The position numbers and the translations under genes were made by a program. This document shows positions 41,821 to 50,071 of a DNA stretch of 64,000 nucleotides, piece by piece (the first letter of the stretch is position 1; every line of letters begins with the position of its first letter). The DNA lies in assembly GCF_900167475.1 (NCBI RefSeq), contig NZ_LT796768.1, positions 992,001 through 1,056,000 on the forward strand. Reading direction: 5' to 3'. Origin of the DNA: Aeromicrobium choanae. GTDB taxonomy: Bacteria; Actinomycetota; Actinomycetes; Propionibacteriales; Nocardioidaceae. The notes under the pieces were generated by a model that worked only from the letters and a program-made list of their open reading frames with translations, did no database searches and was not told where the DNA came from.

Positions 41821-41840
41821 CGCGAGCAGTCAGCCGTGGA

Positions 41841-42230
41841 TCACTTGAGGGTGATCGTGGCGCCGGCGGCCTCGAGGGCCTCCTTGGCCTTCTCGGCAGC
41901 TTCCTTGTTGACACCCTCCAGGACGGCCTTGGGGGCGCCCTCGACGAGGTCCTTGGCCTCCTTGAGGCCCAGGCTCGTGAGGCCACGGACCTCCTTGATG
42001 ACCTGGATCTTCTTGTCGCCGGCAGCCTCGAGGACGACGTCGAACTCGTCCTTCTCCTCGGCGGCGGCGGCGTCGCCACCAGCGGCGGGCGCGCCCGCGG
42101 CGGCCACGGCGACCGGGGCAGCAGCGGTGACCTCGAAGGTGTCCTCGAACTGCTTCACGAACTCAGAGAGCTCGATCAGCGTCATCTCCTTGAAGGCGTC
42201 CAACAGTTCGTCGGTGCTCAGCTTCGCCAT
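41841..42230 (-). CDS. rplL: 50S ribosomal protein L7/L12
   Basis: Ribosomal protein bL12 forms the flexible stalk dimer that recruits translational GTPases. The 129-residue product has the N-terminal dimerisation helices ([20 protein letters not shown]), an Ala/Gly/Pro hinge at about 35-58 and the C-terminal factor-binding domain with [20 protein letters not shown]. Length is standard. It follows rplJ by 57 bases. Confidence 0.98.
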   Translation of the reverse strand: MAKLSTDELLDAFKEMTLIELSEFVKQFEDTFEVTAAAPVAVAAAGAPAAGGDAAAAEEKDEFDVVLEAAGDKKIQVIKEVRGLTSLGLKEAKDLVEGAPKAVLEGVNKEAAEKAKEALEAAGATITLK

Positions 42231-42287
42231 TTTTGGCGTCCTTTCTGCAATGAGACCCCGAGGGGGTCCCGATGGGAATCGGGCGGT

Positions 42288-42923
42288 TCAGCCCTCGGTG
42301 ACGTCGGACTCGACGTTCTCGGTGGCCGACTCGGCCGCGGGGGCCTCGTCGGCAGGTGCCTGCTCGGCGGCCACGGCGGCGGGAGCTCCCGCAGCCAGGA
42401 CCGACGGATCGGCTTCGGCCTTCGCCTGCAGCGCCGCGAAGGTGCGTGCTGCCTGCGACAGCGGGGCGTTGAACAGCCCCGCGGCCTTGGCCAGGTTGGC
42501 CTTCAAGCCACCCGCGAGCTTGGCGAGGAGGACCTCGCGCGACTCGAGGTCGGCCAGCTTCGTGATCTCCTCGGCGTCGAGCTGCTTCCCATCGAGGAAG
42601 CCTCCCTTGACGACGAGAGAGGGGTTAGCCTTCGCGAAGTCGCGCAGACCCTTCGCCGCTTCGACCGCGTCGCCCGTGATGAAGGCGATCGCGGTGGGGC
42701 CGGTGAGCAGCGACTCGTCGAGCTCGATTCCGGCGTCCCTGGCGGCGATCTTGGTCAGCGTGTTCTTGGCGACGGCATAGCTCGCGGCATCGCCAAGCGC
42801 GCGCCGCAGATCCTGCAGCTGCTTGACGTTGAGGCCGCGGTACTCGGTGAGCACCGCGCCGTTGGACTCGCGGAAGCTGTCCGCGAGATCGGCGACGGCT
42901 GCTGCCTTGTCCGGGCGTGCCAT
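42288..42923 (-). CDS. rplJ: 50S ribosomal protein L10
   Basis: Ribosomal protein uL10 is the base of the L7/L12 stalk and binds 23S rRNA beside L11. The 211-residue product has the RNA-binding N-terminal domain ([20 protein letters not shown]) and C-terminal helix for L12 (about residues 135-165). After residue 172 comes an Ala/Glu/Pro-rich acidic tail ending ESDVTEG, making it about 35 residues longer than the Escherichia coli protein. GGAGAC precedes the ATG. A leader with conserved-looking L10-type features lies upstream. Confidence 0.98.
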   Translation of the reverse strand: MARPDKAAAVADLADSFRESNGAVLTEYRGLNVKQLQDLRRALGDAASYAVAKNTLTKIAARDAGIELDESLLTGPTAIAFITGDAVEAAKGLRDFAKANPSLVVKGGFLDGKQLDAEEITKLADLESREVLLAKLAGGLKANLAKAAGLFNAPLSQAARTFAALQAKAEADPSVLAAGAPAAVAAEQAPADEAPAAESATENVESDVTEG

Positions 42924-43092
42924 GGGTCTCCTTCACTGTCATGCGAAGAACGCCTTGCACGAGAAAAGCGCCCCGTGCGTGGGCACAGGACGCTCATGTG
43001 AACGCAGGGACGAACCCTGATCTGCACCTGCGCGGGTCGCCCTGACGGGCACTTCGGGTGACTCGTGGGAGACACCACCGGCGGTCTTCGGT
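42924..43092 (-). ncRNA. Probable L10 leader (autoregulatory mRNA element)
   Basis: About 170 bases between the rplJ promoter and start codon contain no gene. The minus strand begins with AAGACCGCCGGTGGTGTCTC and later has GGGCGACCCGCGCAGGT and CAGGGTTCGTCCCTG, a hairpin close to the gene. The length, place and GACCGCCGG-type start fit the L10 leader to which the L10-L12 complex binds to repress rplJL. I could not run a covariance search, so the assignment rests on position and recognition. Confidence 0.6.
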
Positions 43093-43098
43093 TCTGCC

Positions 43099-43128
43099 AG
43101 TCTAGGCGTCGGCCCGCCGTTCCTCCAA
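43099..43128 (-). promoter_or_regulatory. Promoter of rplJ-rplL
   Basis: Minus-strand TTGGAG (43123-43128) and TAGACT (43099-43104) are 18 bases apart, the same -10 sequence and spacer as the infA promoter. Transcription would begin near 43092 and give the long rplJ leader. Confidence 0.7.
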
Positions 43129-43140
43129 ATCGGGCCCGGA

Positions 43141-43962
43141 TCAGCTCCTCCCGGAGCCCTTCATGAGGCCCGCCAGGTCGCCCAGCTGGCTGCTGTCGGT
43201 GACCTGGTCCGCCGGCGGGGTCTTCACCTCGACCGGCTCGCCCCACTGCGTCCAGTCCATCGAGCTCGTCGAGCCCGCGACGTCCATCGTCAGCCGGCGC
43301 AGCAGGTCGTCCGGGCCGACGTAGAGGGTGTACTCGAGCTGCTTCGGGGCCTTCGCGCCCGAGCCGGGTCCACCGGCCTGCTGGCCCTCGAGCGCCTTGG
43401 CGGTGTCGATCACGAGCCGCAGCTTCGTCGTCTCGACGCCGTCGATCTCGCCACCGGAGCCCTGGTCGTCGAACTCGACGAGCGCGTCGCGGAACACCCG
43501 CAACTGCTCGGTGAGGTCGACCTGGCCGGCCATCGACCCGAAGTGCTGACCGATCGGATCCTTCGGATCGCTGAGGTCCACCCGGATGAACTTGCCGCCG
43601 CTCAGCTCGCCCAGCTTGAGGTACACGATGCCGTCGACGATCCGCAGGTCCACCAGCATCGGCCCGGCGCCCATGGTGACCCGCGCCTCGGTGCTCTCGA
43701 GGTCCTCGGCCAGACGGACGTCGCCGCGCATGTCGACGCCGCCGTCCATCTCCACGTGCGCGCTGCCCGCCGCGAGCTGCGCCGTCGTGAGCCGCTCGAC
43801 GAAGTTCTCCTGCGTCAGCGGATCGGCCGCGGCCGCAGTCGCTGCCGCCTTGGCCGGGCTGGACGAGCCGTCGGCGGAGGTGAGATCGGCGCCCCCTGCG
43901 CCGCAGGCGGAGGTGAGCGCCAGGATCGTGGCGGCGAGCGAGACCTTGAGCGACTTCCTCAT
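43141..43962 (-). CDS. LppX/LprG-like lipoprotein (LolA fold)
   Basis: A 273-residue lipoprotein with signal peptide and lipobox (SLAATILALTSAC, Cys20 lipidated). The mature part has an Ala-rich linker, then a domain with alternating beta-strands typical of the LppX_LprAFG/LolA fold (VTMGAGPMLVDLRIVDGIVY, VETTKLRLVIDTAKAL, QLEYTLYVGPDDLLRRLTMD). In mycobacteria such proteins carry lipids or lipoglycans across the envelope; that role is possible here. It is 13 bases before the -35 of the rplJ promoter. A TACTGT box seven bases before its ATG suggests leaderless transcription. Confidence 0.82.
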   Translation of the reverse strand: MRKSLKVSLAATILALTSACGAGGADLTSADGSSSPAKAAATAAAADPLTQENFVERLTTAQLAAGSAHVEMDGGVDMRGDVRLAEDLESTEARVTMGAGPMLVDLRIVDGIVYLKLGELSGGKFIRVDLSDPKDPIGQHFGSMAGQVDLTEQLRVFRDALVEFDDQGSGGEIDGVETTKLRLVIDTAKALEGQQAGGPGSGAKAPKQLEYTLYVGPDDLLRRLTMDVAGSTSSMDWTQWGEPVEVKTPPADQVTDSSQLGDLAGLMKGSGRS

Positions 43963-43969
43963 GCCTGCG

Positions 43970-43975
43970 ACAGTA
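43970..43975 (-). promoter_or_regulatory. Leaderless-type -10 box for the LppX-like lipoprotein gene
   Basis: TACTGT on the minus strand lies exactly 7 bases before the ATG at 43962, without a Shine-Dalgarno between. Confidence 0.55.
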
Positions 43976-44024
43976 CTCGCCGTTTCCTCACGGAGAGGCC
44001 GTTCGGCCGCACGGCCTCGGTCGC

Positions 44025-44381
44025 TCAGGCGACGACCACGAACGCCAGGACGACGGCCATGAGCACGAGCGCCAGCGCGACCACGGGCGCGGACGTGAAG
44101 GCCGGCAGGGGCTCGCGCCGGCGCATGGCGCGCTCGACCCTCGCCCAGCGCAGCCAGGACATCACCGCGCACCCGGCCGCGAGGGACAGCAGGAGCACGA
44201 GCACCACCGCGCGCGGCCCTTCGGGCCCGGGCAGCTCGAGGCTGTGCAGCGCGACAGCGCCGGCCATGATCGCGATCGACGTCCGGACCCAGGCCAGGAA
44301 GGTGCGCTCGTTGGCCAGGCTGAAGCGCGGGTCGGGCTCGTCGCCGGCCTCGTAGACCCAGCGGGGACGTCGGTCGGTCAT
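44025..44381 (-). CDS. DUF202 (YidH) family membrane protein
   Basis: A 118-residue inner-membrane protein. The family signature RFSLANERTFLAWVRTSIAI (about residues 19-38) is followed by three transmembrane segments. DUF202 proteins have no agreed function; some are linked to envelope stress or lipid metabolism. It lies between rplA and the lipoprotein gene, separated from rplA by a strong terminator. A weak CATGAT box is 6 bases before its start. Confidence 0.85.
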   Translation of the reverse strand: MTDRRPRWVYEAGDEPDPRFSLANERTFLAWVRTSIAIMAGAVALHSLELPGPEGPRAVVLVLLLSLAAGCAVMSWLRWARVERAMRRREPLPAFTSAPVVALALVLMAVVLAFVVVA

Positions 44382-44425
44382 CGCCCCATCATGCCCGGCC
44401 GCAGGTCCGGCTCCGAGAAGGACGC

Positions 44426-44455
44426 GACGCCGCCCTCCGTGCGGAGGGCGGCGTC
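44426..44455 (-). terminator. Terminator after rplA
   Basis: A perfect 14-bp inverted repeat (GACGCCGCCCTCCG with its complement) leaving a TG turn, so realistically 13 bp with a 4-base loop, 18 bases after the rplA stop. It closes the secE-nusG-rplK-rplA unit. Confidence 0.85.
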
Positions 44456-44473
44456 GTCGGCTGAACTGCTGGC

Positions 44474-45190
44474 TCAGGCCTCGTCGTCGGACGCGAAGTT
44501 GCGCGAGCGCGTCGGATCGACCGGGACGCCGGGGCCGTTCGTGGTGGAGATGGTGGCCCGCTTGATGTAGCGGCCCTTCGAGCTGGCCGGCTTGAGACGC
44601 AGGATCTCCTCGATCGCAGTGCCGTAGTTCTCGGCGAGCTGCTCGGCGGTGAACGACGCCTTGCCCACCACGAAGTGGACGTTGGCGTGACGATCGACGC
44701 GGAACTCGATCTTGCCGCCCTTGATGTCGCCGACGGCCTTGGCGACGTCGGTGGTGACGGTGCCGGTCTTCGGGTTCGGCATCAGGTTGCGCGGACCGAG
44801 GACGCGGCCCAGACGGCCGACCTTGCCCATCATGTCGGGCGTCGCGACGACGGCGTCGAAGTCGAGCCAGCCCTCGTTGATCTTGTCGACGAGCTCGTCG
44901 GCACCGACGAAGTCGGCTCCGGCCTCACGAGCGGCATCGGCGTTGGCGCCGGTGGCGAAGACCAGGACCCGGGCGGTCTTGCCGGTCCCGTGCGGCAGGT
45001 TGACGGTGCCGCGCACCATCTGGTCGGCCTTGCGGGGATCGACGCCGAGACGCACGACGGCGTCGACGGTCGAGTCGTACTTCTTGGAGCCGGACTCCTT
45101 GGCCAGGGTGGTGGCCTGCAGGGGCGTGTACAGGTGGTCGCGATCGATCTTCTCGGCGACGGCGCGGTACGCCTTGCTGTGCTGTGTCAT
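44474..45190 (-). CDS. rplA: 50S ribosomal protein L1
   Basis: Ribosomal protein uL1 forms the mobile L1 stalk at the E site and, in many bacteria, represses the rplKA mRNA. The 238-residue product has the two L1 domains, with [20 protein letters not shown], then [20 protein letters not shown] and the signature [20 protein letters not shown]. Length is typical. It follows rplK by 109 bases, a wider gap than usual. Confidence 0.98.
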   Translation of the reverse strand: MTQHSKAYRAVAEKIDRDHLYTPLQATTLAKESGSKKYDSTVDAVVRLGVDPRKADQMVRGTVNLPHGTGKTARVLVFATGANADAAREAGADFVGADELVDKINEGWLDFDAVVATPDMMGKVGRLGRVLGPRNLMPNPKTGTVTTDVAKAVGDIKGGKIEFRVDRHANVHFVVGKASFTAEQLAENYGTAIEEILRLKPASSKGRYIKRATISTTNGPGVPVDPTRSRNFASDDEA

Positions 45191-45299
45191 GACTGGTTTC
45201 CTTCATTCTCAAGACATTGCTGTCTGTTGCTACCAGATGTGGTGCGGGCCCAGCTGGCCCTCCCACGGGGATCGGCGGTCGGAGGACCACCGAGGGTGA

Positions 45300-45731
45300 T
45301 CACTTCTCGACGGTGACGCCCATGGAGCGGGCGGTTCCCTCGACGATCTTCATGGCGCCATCGATGTCGTTGGCGTTGATGTCGGGCATCTTGGTCTGGG
45401 CGATCTCGCGCACCTGGTCCTTGGTCAGCTTGCCGACCTTGTCGGTGTTCGGCACGGACGAGCCCTTGGTGAGGCCGGCGGCCTTCTTGATCAGCTCGGC
45501 AGCCGGAGGCGTCTTCGTGACGAACGTGAACGAGCGATCTTCGTAGATCGTGATCTCGACGGGGATGACGTTGCCGGCCATGGACTCGGTCTGGGCGTTG
45601 TACGCCTTGCAGAAGTCCATGATGTTGACGCCGTGCGGGCCGAGCGCGGTGCCGACGGGCGGCGCCGGGTTGGCCTTGCCGGCCTGCAGCTGCACCTTGA
45701 CGACAGCCGCGACCTTCTTCTTGGGAGGCAT
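45300..45731 (-). CDS. rplK: 50S ribosomal protein L11
   Basis: Ribosomal protein uL11 is in the GTPase-associated centre at the base of the L7/L12 stalk and is required for RelA-type sensing and thiostrepton binding. The 143-residue product has the N-terminal domain ([20 protein letters not shown]) with the thiostrepton-region prolines, and the RNA-binding C-terminal domain ending [17 protein letters not shown]. Length is standard. Two hairpins lie between nusG and this gene. Confidence 0.98.
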   Translation of the reverse strand: MPPKKKVAAVVKVQLQAGKANPAPPVGTALGPHGVNIMDFCKAYNAQTESMAGNVIPVEITIYEDRSFTFVTKTPPAAELIKKAAGLTKGSSVPNTDKVGKLTKDQVREIAQTKMPDINANDIDGAMKIVEGTARSMGVTVEK

Positions 45732-45767
45732 TTCGGGTCCTTCTAACTGGTTGTTCGTTCTGAGTCC

Positions 45768-45819
45768 GTCACCGCTCGTTCAGCGCGGTGACCTGACCTT
45801 TGATCGCGGGGCGATCAAA
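45768..45819 (-). other. Two consecutive hairpins between nusG and rplK
   Basis: The minus-strand RNA has, in order, TTTGATCG-CCCCG-CGATCAAA (8-bp stem, 5-base loop, 45799-45819), which overlaps the nusG stop codon, and GTCACCGC-9-GCGGTGAC (8-bp stem, 45768-45792). Both are perfect. They could form an attenuator or an L1/L11-type autoregulatory site for rplKA. No U-run follows either. Confidence 0.55.
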
Positions 45820-46636
45820 CCTTCTGGATGTAGTCGAACGGGAGCTCGACCGAGGTCTCGCGCCCGAAGATCTCGACGAGGCCCTTGACCTTCTGGCCGT
45901 CGATGTTGATCTCGGTGATCGTGGCGTGCAGCGTGGCGAACGGGCCGTCGATGACGAGCACCGAGTCGCCCGCGGCGAAGTCGCTGAACTCGACCTTGGC
46001 GGCCGCGGCCTGCTGGGTCTTCTCGGCGCTCTCGGTGGCCTCGGCGGCAACCTCGGCCTCGACCGCGGGGGCCAGCATCTTCTCGACCTCGCTGAGGCTC
46101 AGCGGCACCGGCTGGTGGGCGTTGCCGACGAAGCCGGTGACCGACGGGGTGTGGCGCACGACGCCCCACGAGTCGTCGGTGAGGTCCATGCGCACGAGCA
46201 CGTAGCCCGGGAGCACGGTGCGGCGCACCAGCTTGCGCTGGCCGTTCTTGATCTCGGCGACCTCTTCGGTGGGGACGACGATCTCGTGGATGAAGTCCTC
46301 GGCGTTGAGGGCGACCTTGCGGTTCTCCAGGTTCTGCTGGACGCGCTTCTCCATGCCGGCGTACGTGTGGATCACGTACCAGTCGCCGGGCTGGCTCCAG
46401 AGGCGGTCGCGGAACTCCTGCAGCGGATCGGCGGCGGGCTCGTCCTCGGCCGCGGGGGCCTCGGCGGTGCCGTCGTCCTCGGTCTCGTCGGCCGGGGCGT
46501 CGTCGGAGTCGGTGGCGTCGGTGTCGACGTCAGCGACCTCATCCACGCCGTCGGCGGCGGGGGTCTCGTCGACCGACGCCTCCTCGGTGGACGTCTGGTC
46601 CACGGGCGCGTCGGTCTCGTCGAATTCGGAGGTCAC
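45815..46636 (-). CDS. nusG: Transcription termination/antitermination protein NusG
   Basis: NusG binds RNA polymerase and couples it to Rho or to ribosomal S10. The NGN domain begins near residue 85 ([20 protein letters not shown]), and the KOW domain lies near the C-terminus ([20 protein letters not shown], then [16 protein letters not shown]). Residues 1 to about 75 are a very acidic, low-complexity extension rich in Asp, Glu, Ala and Thr. A shorter Ala/Glu-rich linker joins NGN and KOW. Actinobacterial NusG proteins often carry such extensions. It follows secE by 19 bases. Confidence 0.97.
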   Translation of the reverse strand: MTSEFDETDAPVDQTSTEEASVDETPAADGVDEVADVDTDATDSDDAPADETEDDGTAEAPAAEDEPAADPLQEFRDRLWSQPGDWYVIHTYAGMEKRVQQNLENRKVALNAEDFIHEIVVPTEEVAEIKNGQRKLVRRTVLPGYVLVRMDLTDDSWGVVRHTPSVTGFVGNAHQPVPLSLSEVEKMLAPAVEAEVAAEATESAEKTQQAAAAKVEFSDFAAGDSVLVIDGPFATLHATITEINIDGQKVKGLVEIFGRETSVELPFDYIQKV

Positions 46637-46655
46637 AGAGGTTTCAGTCCTTGGT

Positions 46656-46877
46656 CTAGGCGAAGATGGCGAAGGCGGCCTTGCCGAACGCGTAGTCCAG
46701 CGCGGCGACGAACGCCATCATGATCAGCACGAAGACGAGCACGACGAAGAAGTAGTTGACGACCTGCGGACGGGTCGGCCACACCACCTTGCGCAGCTCG
46801 GCGACCACCTGGCGGTAGAACGTGAGCGGGGACGTGCGCTTGGTACGCGTCCCTGCCAGTTCGTGATTCTCGCTCAC
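46656..46877 (-). CDS. secE: Preprotein translocase subunit SecE
   Basis: SecE stabilises SecY in the Sec translocon. The 73-residue actinobacterial-type product has one transmembrane helix at about 46-65 ([20 protein letters not shown]) after the conserved amphipathic segment [20 protein letters not shown]. The GTG at 46877 (VSENHELAG) is preceded by AAGGAG with 4-base spacing, so the longer open frame, which covers part of the tRNA, is rejected. Order tRNA-Trp, secE, nusG, rplK, rplA is classical. Confidence 0.96.
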   Translation of the reverse strand: MSENHELAGTRTKRTSPLTFYRQVVAELRKVVWPTRPQVVNYFFVVLVFVLIMMAFVAALDYAFGKAAFAIFA

Positions 46878-46919
46878 GGTGCTCCTTCGTCGAACGGTGC
46901 CGGCTCGGGGCCGACCTTG

Positions 46920-46992
46920 CAGGGCACGAGGGACTTGAACCCCCAACCTTCGGTTTTGGAGACCGATGCGCTACCAGTTGCGCCAGTGCCCT
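46920..46992 (-). tRNA. trpT: tRNA-Trp (CCA anticodon)
   Basis: A 73-base cloverleaf on the minus strand: acceptor stem AGGGCAC/GTGCCCT with discriminator G, anticodon CCA at 46957-46959 in loop CTCCAAA, and T-arm GGGGGTTCAAGTCCCTC-like. The 3' CCA is not encoded. It lies 42 bases before secE and is probably co-transcribed with it. Confidence 0.97.
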
Positions 46993-47014
46993 CCGCCCGA
47001 TTCCGGGCATGACG

Positions 47015-47043
47015 AAACAGGGTAGTTTCGCCGGTTTCGTCAA
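47015..47043 (-). promoter_or_regulatory. Probable promoter of tRNA-Trp and secE-nusG
   Basis: Minus-strand TTGACG (47038-47043) is a strong -35. The -10 is less clear: CTGTTT (47015-47020) gives a 17-base spacer. Transcription would start about 15 bases before the tRNA. Confidence 0.45.
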
Positions 47044-47129
47044 GTGTACGCATCTCGCCCACGAATGCGAAACCGGGCGCCCCGGACGCTGCCCGAGCCC
47101 CCGTCCGGACGGCGTGGCACGATGGCCGC

Positions 47130-48161
47130 GTGCGGCCGCTGACGACTCTCCCCAAGGCCCATCTGCACCTCCACTTCACCGGCTCGATGCGCCACGGCAC
47201 GTTGATCGAACTGGCCGAGCGCGACGGCGTGCACCTGCCCTCGGCCCTCGTCGAGGAGTGGCCGCCGCAGCTCTCCGCAGCCGACGAGAAGGGCTGGTTC
47301 CGCTTCCAGCGGCTCTACGACGTGGCCCGCTCCGTCCTGCGCACCGAGGGCGACGTGCGCCGCCTCGTACGGGAGGCCGCCGAGGACGATCTCGCCGACG
47401 GCTGCGTCTGGACCGAGATCCAGGTCGATCCCTCGGGGTACGCCGCGAAGTTCGGCGGGGTCACCGCGTTCACCGACCTGGTCATCGACGCGGTCCGCGA
47501 CGCCTCGGCCTCCACCGGGCTGGGCATGAGCGTGATCATCGCGGCGAACCGGACGCGCCACCCCCTCGACGCCCGCACGCTCGCCCGGCTCGCCGGCCAG
47601 TACGCGGGGCGCGGCGTCCACGGCTTCGGACTGTCGAACGACGAGCGGCGCGGCGACACCGCCGCCTTCGGCCCGGCGTTCCGCATCGCCGACCGGGCCG
47701 GCCTGGTGCTGGCGCCGCACGGCGGCGAGCTGCGAGGTCCCGACCACGTGCGCCAGTGCCTCACCCACCTCGCGCCGCATCGTCTGGGCCACGGCGTGCG
47801 CGCCGCGGAGGACCCCCGCCTGCTCGAGACGATCGCGAACGCGGGCATCGGGCTCGAGGTCTGCCCGGCCTCGAACGTGTCCCTCGGCGTCTACGCCACG
47901 ATCGACGAGGTGCCGGTGCGCGAGTTGATGGCGGCCGGGGTCGAGGTCGCCCTCGGGGCCGACGACCCGCTGCTGTTCGGCACCCGCCTCGCCGGGCAGT
48001 ACGCCCTGCTGCGCGCGGCCCAGAACTTCACCGACGAGGAGCTGGCGGAGCTGGCGAGACGCTCGCTGCGCGCCTCGCAGGCGCCCGACGACCTGCGGAC
48101 GGCGGCGCTGGCGGGTGTCGAGGCCTGGCTGGCCGAAGAACGTGGAACGATGGCCCCATGA
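47130..48161 (+). CDS. add: Adenosine deaminase family protein
   Basis: A 343-residue TIM-barrel metal hydrolase of the adenosine/AMP deaminase family. Zinc and catalytic residues appear as HLHLHFTGS (metal His pair, residues 11-19), APHGGE (His), HRLGHGVRA (catalytic His) and GADDPLLFGT (Asp). It starts GTG (VRPLTTLPKAHLHLHF) with a weak CACGAT box six bases before it. Adenosine or adenine deamination in purine salvage is likely; a related aminodeoxyfutalosine-type role cannot be excluded from sequence. The downstream DUF4190 gene overlaps it by 4 bases. Confidence 0.88.
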   Translation: MRPLTTLPKAHLHLHFTGSMRHGTLIELAERDGVHLPSALVEEWPPQLSAADEKGWFRFQRLYDVARSVLRTEGDVRRLVREAAEDDLADGCVWTEIQVDPSGYAAKFGGVTAFTDLVIDAVRDASASTGLGMSVIIAANRTRHPLDARTLARLAGQYAGRGVHGFGLSNDERRGDTAAFGPAFRIADRAGLVLAPHGGELRGPDHVRQCLTHLAPHRLGHGVRAAEDPRLLETIANAGIGLEVCPASNVSLGVYATIDEVPVRELMAAGVEVALGADDPLLFGTRLAGQYALLRAAQNFTDEELAELARRSLRASQAPDDLRTAALAGVEAWLAEERGTMAP

Positions 48162-48700
48162 GCGAGAACCAGCCGCCGTCGTACCCGGGCGACCCCTCCG
48201 GCCAGCAGCCGAACGACCCGCCGCAGGGTCCCGAGCAGCCCACCCCTCCGGCGCAGCAGCAGCCGTACCCCGGTCAGCAGCAGCCGTACCCCGGTCAGCA
48301 GCAGCCGTACCCGGGTCAGCAGCCCTACGGCGCGCAGCCTCCGGGCCCCGGCCAGCCCTACGCCGGCCAGCAGCAGTGGGGCGCTCCCCCGCCGAAGCAC
48401 CCGAAGGCCACCCTCGTGCTGATCCTGGGCATCCTCGGTCTCATCGTCTGCAGCGTCCTCGCCCCCTTCGCGTGGGTCATGGGCAACCGCGCCGTGGCGG
48501 AGATCGATGCCAACCCGGGCGTCTACGACGGTCGCGGCGAGGCGCAGGCCGGCCGCATCCTGGGCATCATCGGCACGGTGCTGCTGATCCTGGGCATCGT
48601 GGCGTTCGCGTTCTTCATCGTGCTGGTCATCGCGGGCGTCGCGTCCTCGGACACGAGCTCGGACTACTCCGAGCTGTCGCTCATCTCGCTGTTCGCCTGA
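48158..48700 (+). CDS. DUF4190-type membrane protein with PYPGQQ repeats
   Basis: A 180-residue protein. The N-terminal 80 residues are Pro/Gln/Gly-rich, with three near-perfect copies of QQQPYPG coded by a 21-base repeat. Two transmembrane segments follow (VLILGILGLIVCSVLAPFAW, and GIIGTVLLILGIVAFAFFIV) around a short loop with WVMGNRAVAEIDANPG. This is the DUF4190 architecture, of unknown function. The ATG at 48158 overlaps the upstream deaminase stop (ATGA), so it is translationally coupled. Function is not known. Confidence 0.8.
   Translation: MSENQPPSYPGDPSGQQPNDPPQGPEQPTPPAQQQPYPGQQQPYPGQQQPYPGQQPYGAQPPGPGQPYAGQQQWGAPPPKHPKATLVLILGILGLIVCSVLAPFAWVMGNRAVAEIDANPGVYDGRGEAQAGRILGIIGTVLLILGIVAFAFFIVLVIAGVASSDTSSDYSELSLISLFA
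48254..48316 (+). repeat. Three 21-bp tandem repeats encoding QQQPYPG
   Basis: Three copies of CAGCAGCAGCCGTACCCCGGT (48254-48274, 48275-48295, 48296-48316); the third differs by one C-to-G change. They encode the Pro/Gln tail of the DUF4190 protein and are likely length-variable between strains. Confidence 0.9.
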
Positions 48701-48718
48701 GCGCCGTCGGCGGCGGCC

Positions 48719-49744
48719 CTAGAGCTGGTCGCCGCCGACGAGCACCGGCTCGTTGACGAGGCGGATCCCGAACTCCCGCTCGACGCCGTCGCGGACCTCG
48801 CGGGCCAGTGCCAGCAGGTCGGCCGTGGTGGCACCGCCGCGGTTCGTGAGCGCGAGCACGTGCTTGCCGGAGAGGGCCACGGGCCCCCGGCCGAAGCCCT
48901 TCGCGAAGCCCGCGTGGTCGATCAGCCACGCCGCGCTCGTCTTGACCGAGCCGTCGGCCTGCTCGAACCTGGGCGCCTCGGCCGGCAGCTTCGCCGCCTC
49001 GTCCGGTGCGAGGACCGGATTGGTGAAGAACGATCCCGCGCTCCACGTGTCGTGGTCCTGCGGGTCCAGGACCATGCCCTTGCCGCGCCGCAGCGCCAGC
49101 ACCGTCTCGCGCACCTGCGCCAGGCGGGCGCGGGCGCCGACCTCCACGCCCAGGTGCCGGGCGAGCTCGGCGTAGCGCACGGGCGCGCTCAGCGCCCCGG
49201 CGAAGCGCAGCTGAAACGCCACCGTGAGGACCACGAAGCGATCCTGCTCGTCCTTGAAGCGGCTGTGGCGGTAGCCGAACCCGAGGTCGGTGAACATCAG
49301 CGTGCGGACCCGCTTCTCGGCGCGGTCCCACGTGCGGACGCTGACGATCGTGTCGGCGACCTCCTGGCCGTAGGCGCCGACGTTCTGGATCGGGGTGGCG
49401 CCGACCGAGCCGGGGATGCCGGCGAGCGCCTCGACGCCCTCCCAGTCCTGGGCGACGGCGTGGGCGACGAACTCGTCCCAGCCCTCGCCGGCCGCCACGG
49501 TGACCATGGCGCCGCTGCAGGCGTCGGCCGAGACCTCGATGCCGCGCGTGCGGACGAGCACGACGGTGCCGTCGAAGCCGGCGTCGGGGACCACGAGGTT
49601 GCTGCCACCCCCGACCAGCAGGAGGGGCTCGCCGGCCTCGTCGGCGGCGCGCACGGCGGCGATCAGCTCGTCCTCGGTGGTCGCCTCGACGACCGAGCGG
49701 GCGGGGCCACCCAGGCGGAGCGTGGTGACCTCGGACAGGAGCAT
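48719..49744 (-). CDS. murB: UDP-N-acetylenolpyruvoylglucosamine reductase
   Basis: MurB makes UDP-N-acetylmuramic acid with NADPH and FAD in peptidoglycan synthesis. The 341-residue product has the FAD-binding start TTLRLGGPARSVVEATTEDE, then LLLVGGGSNLVVPDAGFDGT, the catalytic Ser in SAGSFFTNPV and the Glu-bearing C-terminus. Two starts are possible. The ATG at 49744 has TAGCGT seven bases upstream (leaderless); a GTG at 49765 (seven codons longer) has GGAGG eight bases upstream. The ATG is used because it gives the usual N-terminus. Confidence 0.93.
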   Translation of the reverse strand: MLLSEVTTLRLGGPARSVVEATTEDELIAAVRAADEAGEPLLLVGGGSNLVVPDAGFDGTVVLVRTRGIEVSADACSGAMVTVAAGEGWDEFVAHAVAQDWEGVEALAGIPGSVGATPIQNVGAYGQEVADTIVSVRTWDRAEKRVRTLMFTDLGFGYRHSRFKDEQDRFVVLTVAFQLRFAGALSAPVRYAELARHLGVEVGARARLAQVRETVLALRRGKGMVLDPQDHDTWSAGSFFTNPVLAPDEAAKLPAEAPRFEQADGSVKTSAAWLIDHAGFAKGFGRGPVALSGKHVLALTNRGGATTADLLALAREVRDGVEREFGIRLVNEPVLVGGDQL

Positions 49745-49751
49745 GCCGGTG

Positions 49752-49757
49752 ACGCTA
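49752..49757 (-). promoter_or_regulatory. Leaderless-type -10 box for murB
   Basis: TAGCGT on the minus strand lies exactly 7 bases before the ATG at 49744. If real, murB is transcribed from here and not read through from rpmG, in agreement with the terminator just upstream. Confidence 0.45.
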
Positions 49758-49787
49758 GCAGGCACGATCGGGACCTCCACAGAACGC

Positions 49788-49823
49788 CGACGACCCCCGC
49801 GCCGGTCGGCACGGGGGTCGTCG
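49788..49823 (-). terminator. Terminator after rpmG
   Basis: A perfect 12-bp stem (CGACGACCCCCG and its complement) with a 12-base loop that contains a small internal stem, 10 bases past the rpmG stop. Confidence 0.75.
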
Positions 49824-49833
49824 CAAGACGGGT

Positions 49834-50004
49834 TCAGCGCGTTTCGCGGTGCGCCTGGTGGGCGTTGCAGCGCGCGCAGTACTTCTTGACCTCGAGGCGA
49901 TCGGGGTCGTTGCGACGGTTCTTCTTGGTGATGTAGTTGCGTTCCTTGCACTCGGTGCAGGCCAAGGTGATCTTGGGACGAACGTCGGAGCTCTTGCTGG
50001 CCAC
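49834..50004 (-). CDS. rpmG: 50S ribosomal protein L33, zinc-binding form
   Basis: Ribosomal protein bL33 is a small 50S protein near the E site. The 56-residue product starts GTG ([20 protein letters not shown]) and has the zinc ligands C16, C19, C43 and C46 (ACTECK, YCARCN), so it is the C+ paralogue. It is preceded by tRNA-Met and tRNA-Thr, as in many actinobacteria. In mycobacteria and streptomycetes MaoC-type hadAB-like genes follow; here murB follows directly. Confidence 0.96.
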   Translation of the reverse strand: MASKSSDVRPKITLACTECKERNYITKKNRRNDPDRLEVKKYCARCNAHQAHRETR

Positions 50005-50071
50005 GGTGTGCCTCTTCTGGTCGGTGCCCCACCCGTTGCCGGGCGGGAGGTTTGCTGCTGACTTGCCGGTC

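Noticed and set aside
48254..48316. Three 21-bp direct repeats considered as a CRISPR-like or mobile repeat
   Set aside because: The copies have no spacers, lie inside a coding frame and translate as QQQPYPG; they are simple protein repeats.
49745..49765. GTG at 49765 as the start of murB
   Set aside because: It has a good GGAGG but would add seven residues not usual for MurB; the ATG at 49744 is preferred with a leaderless box. It remains an open alternative.
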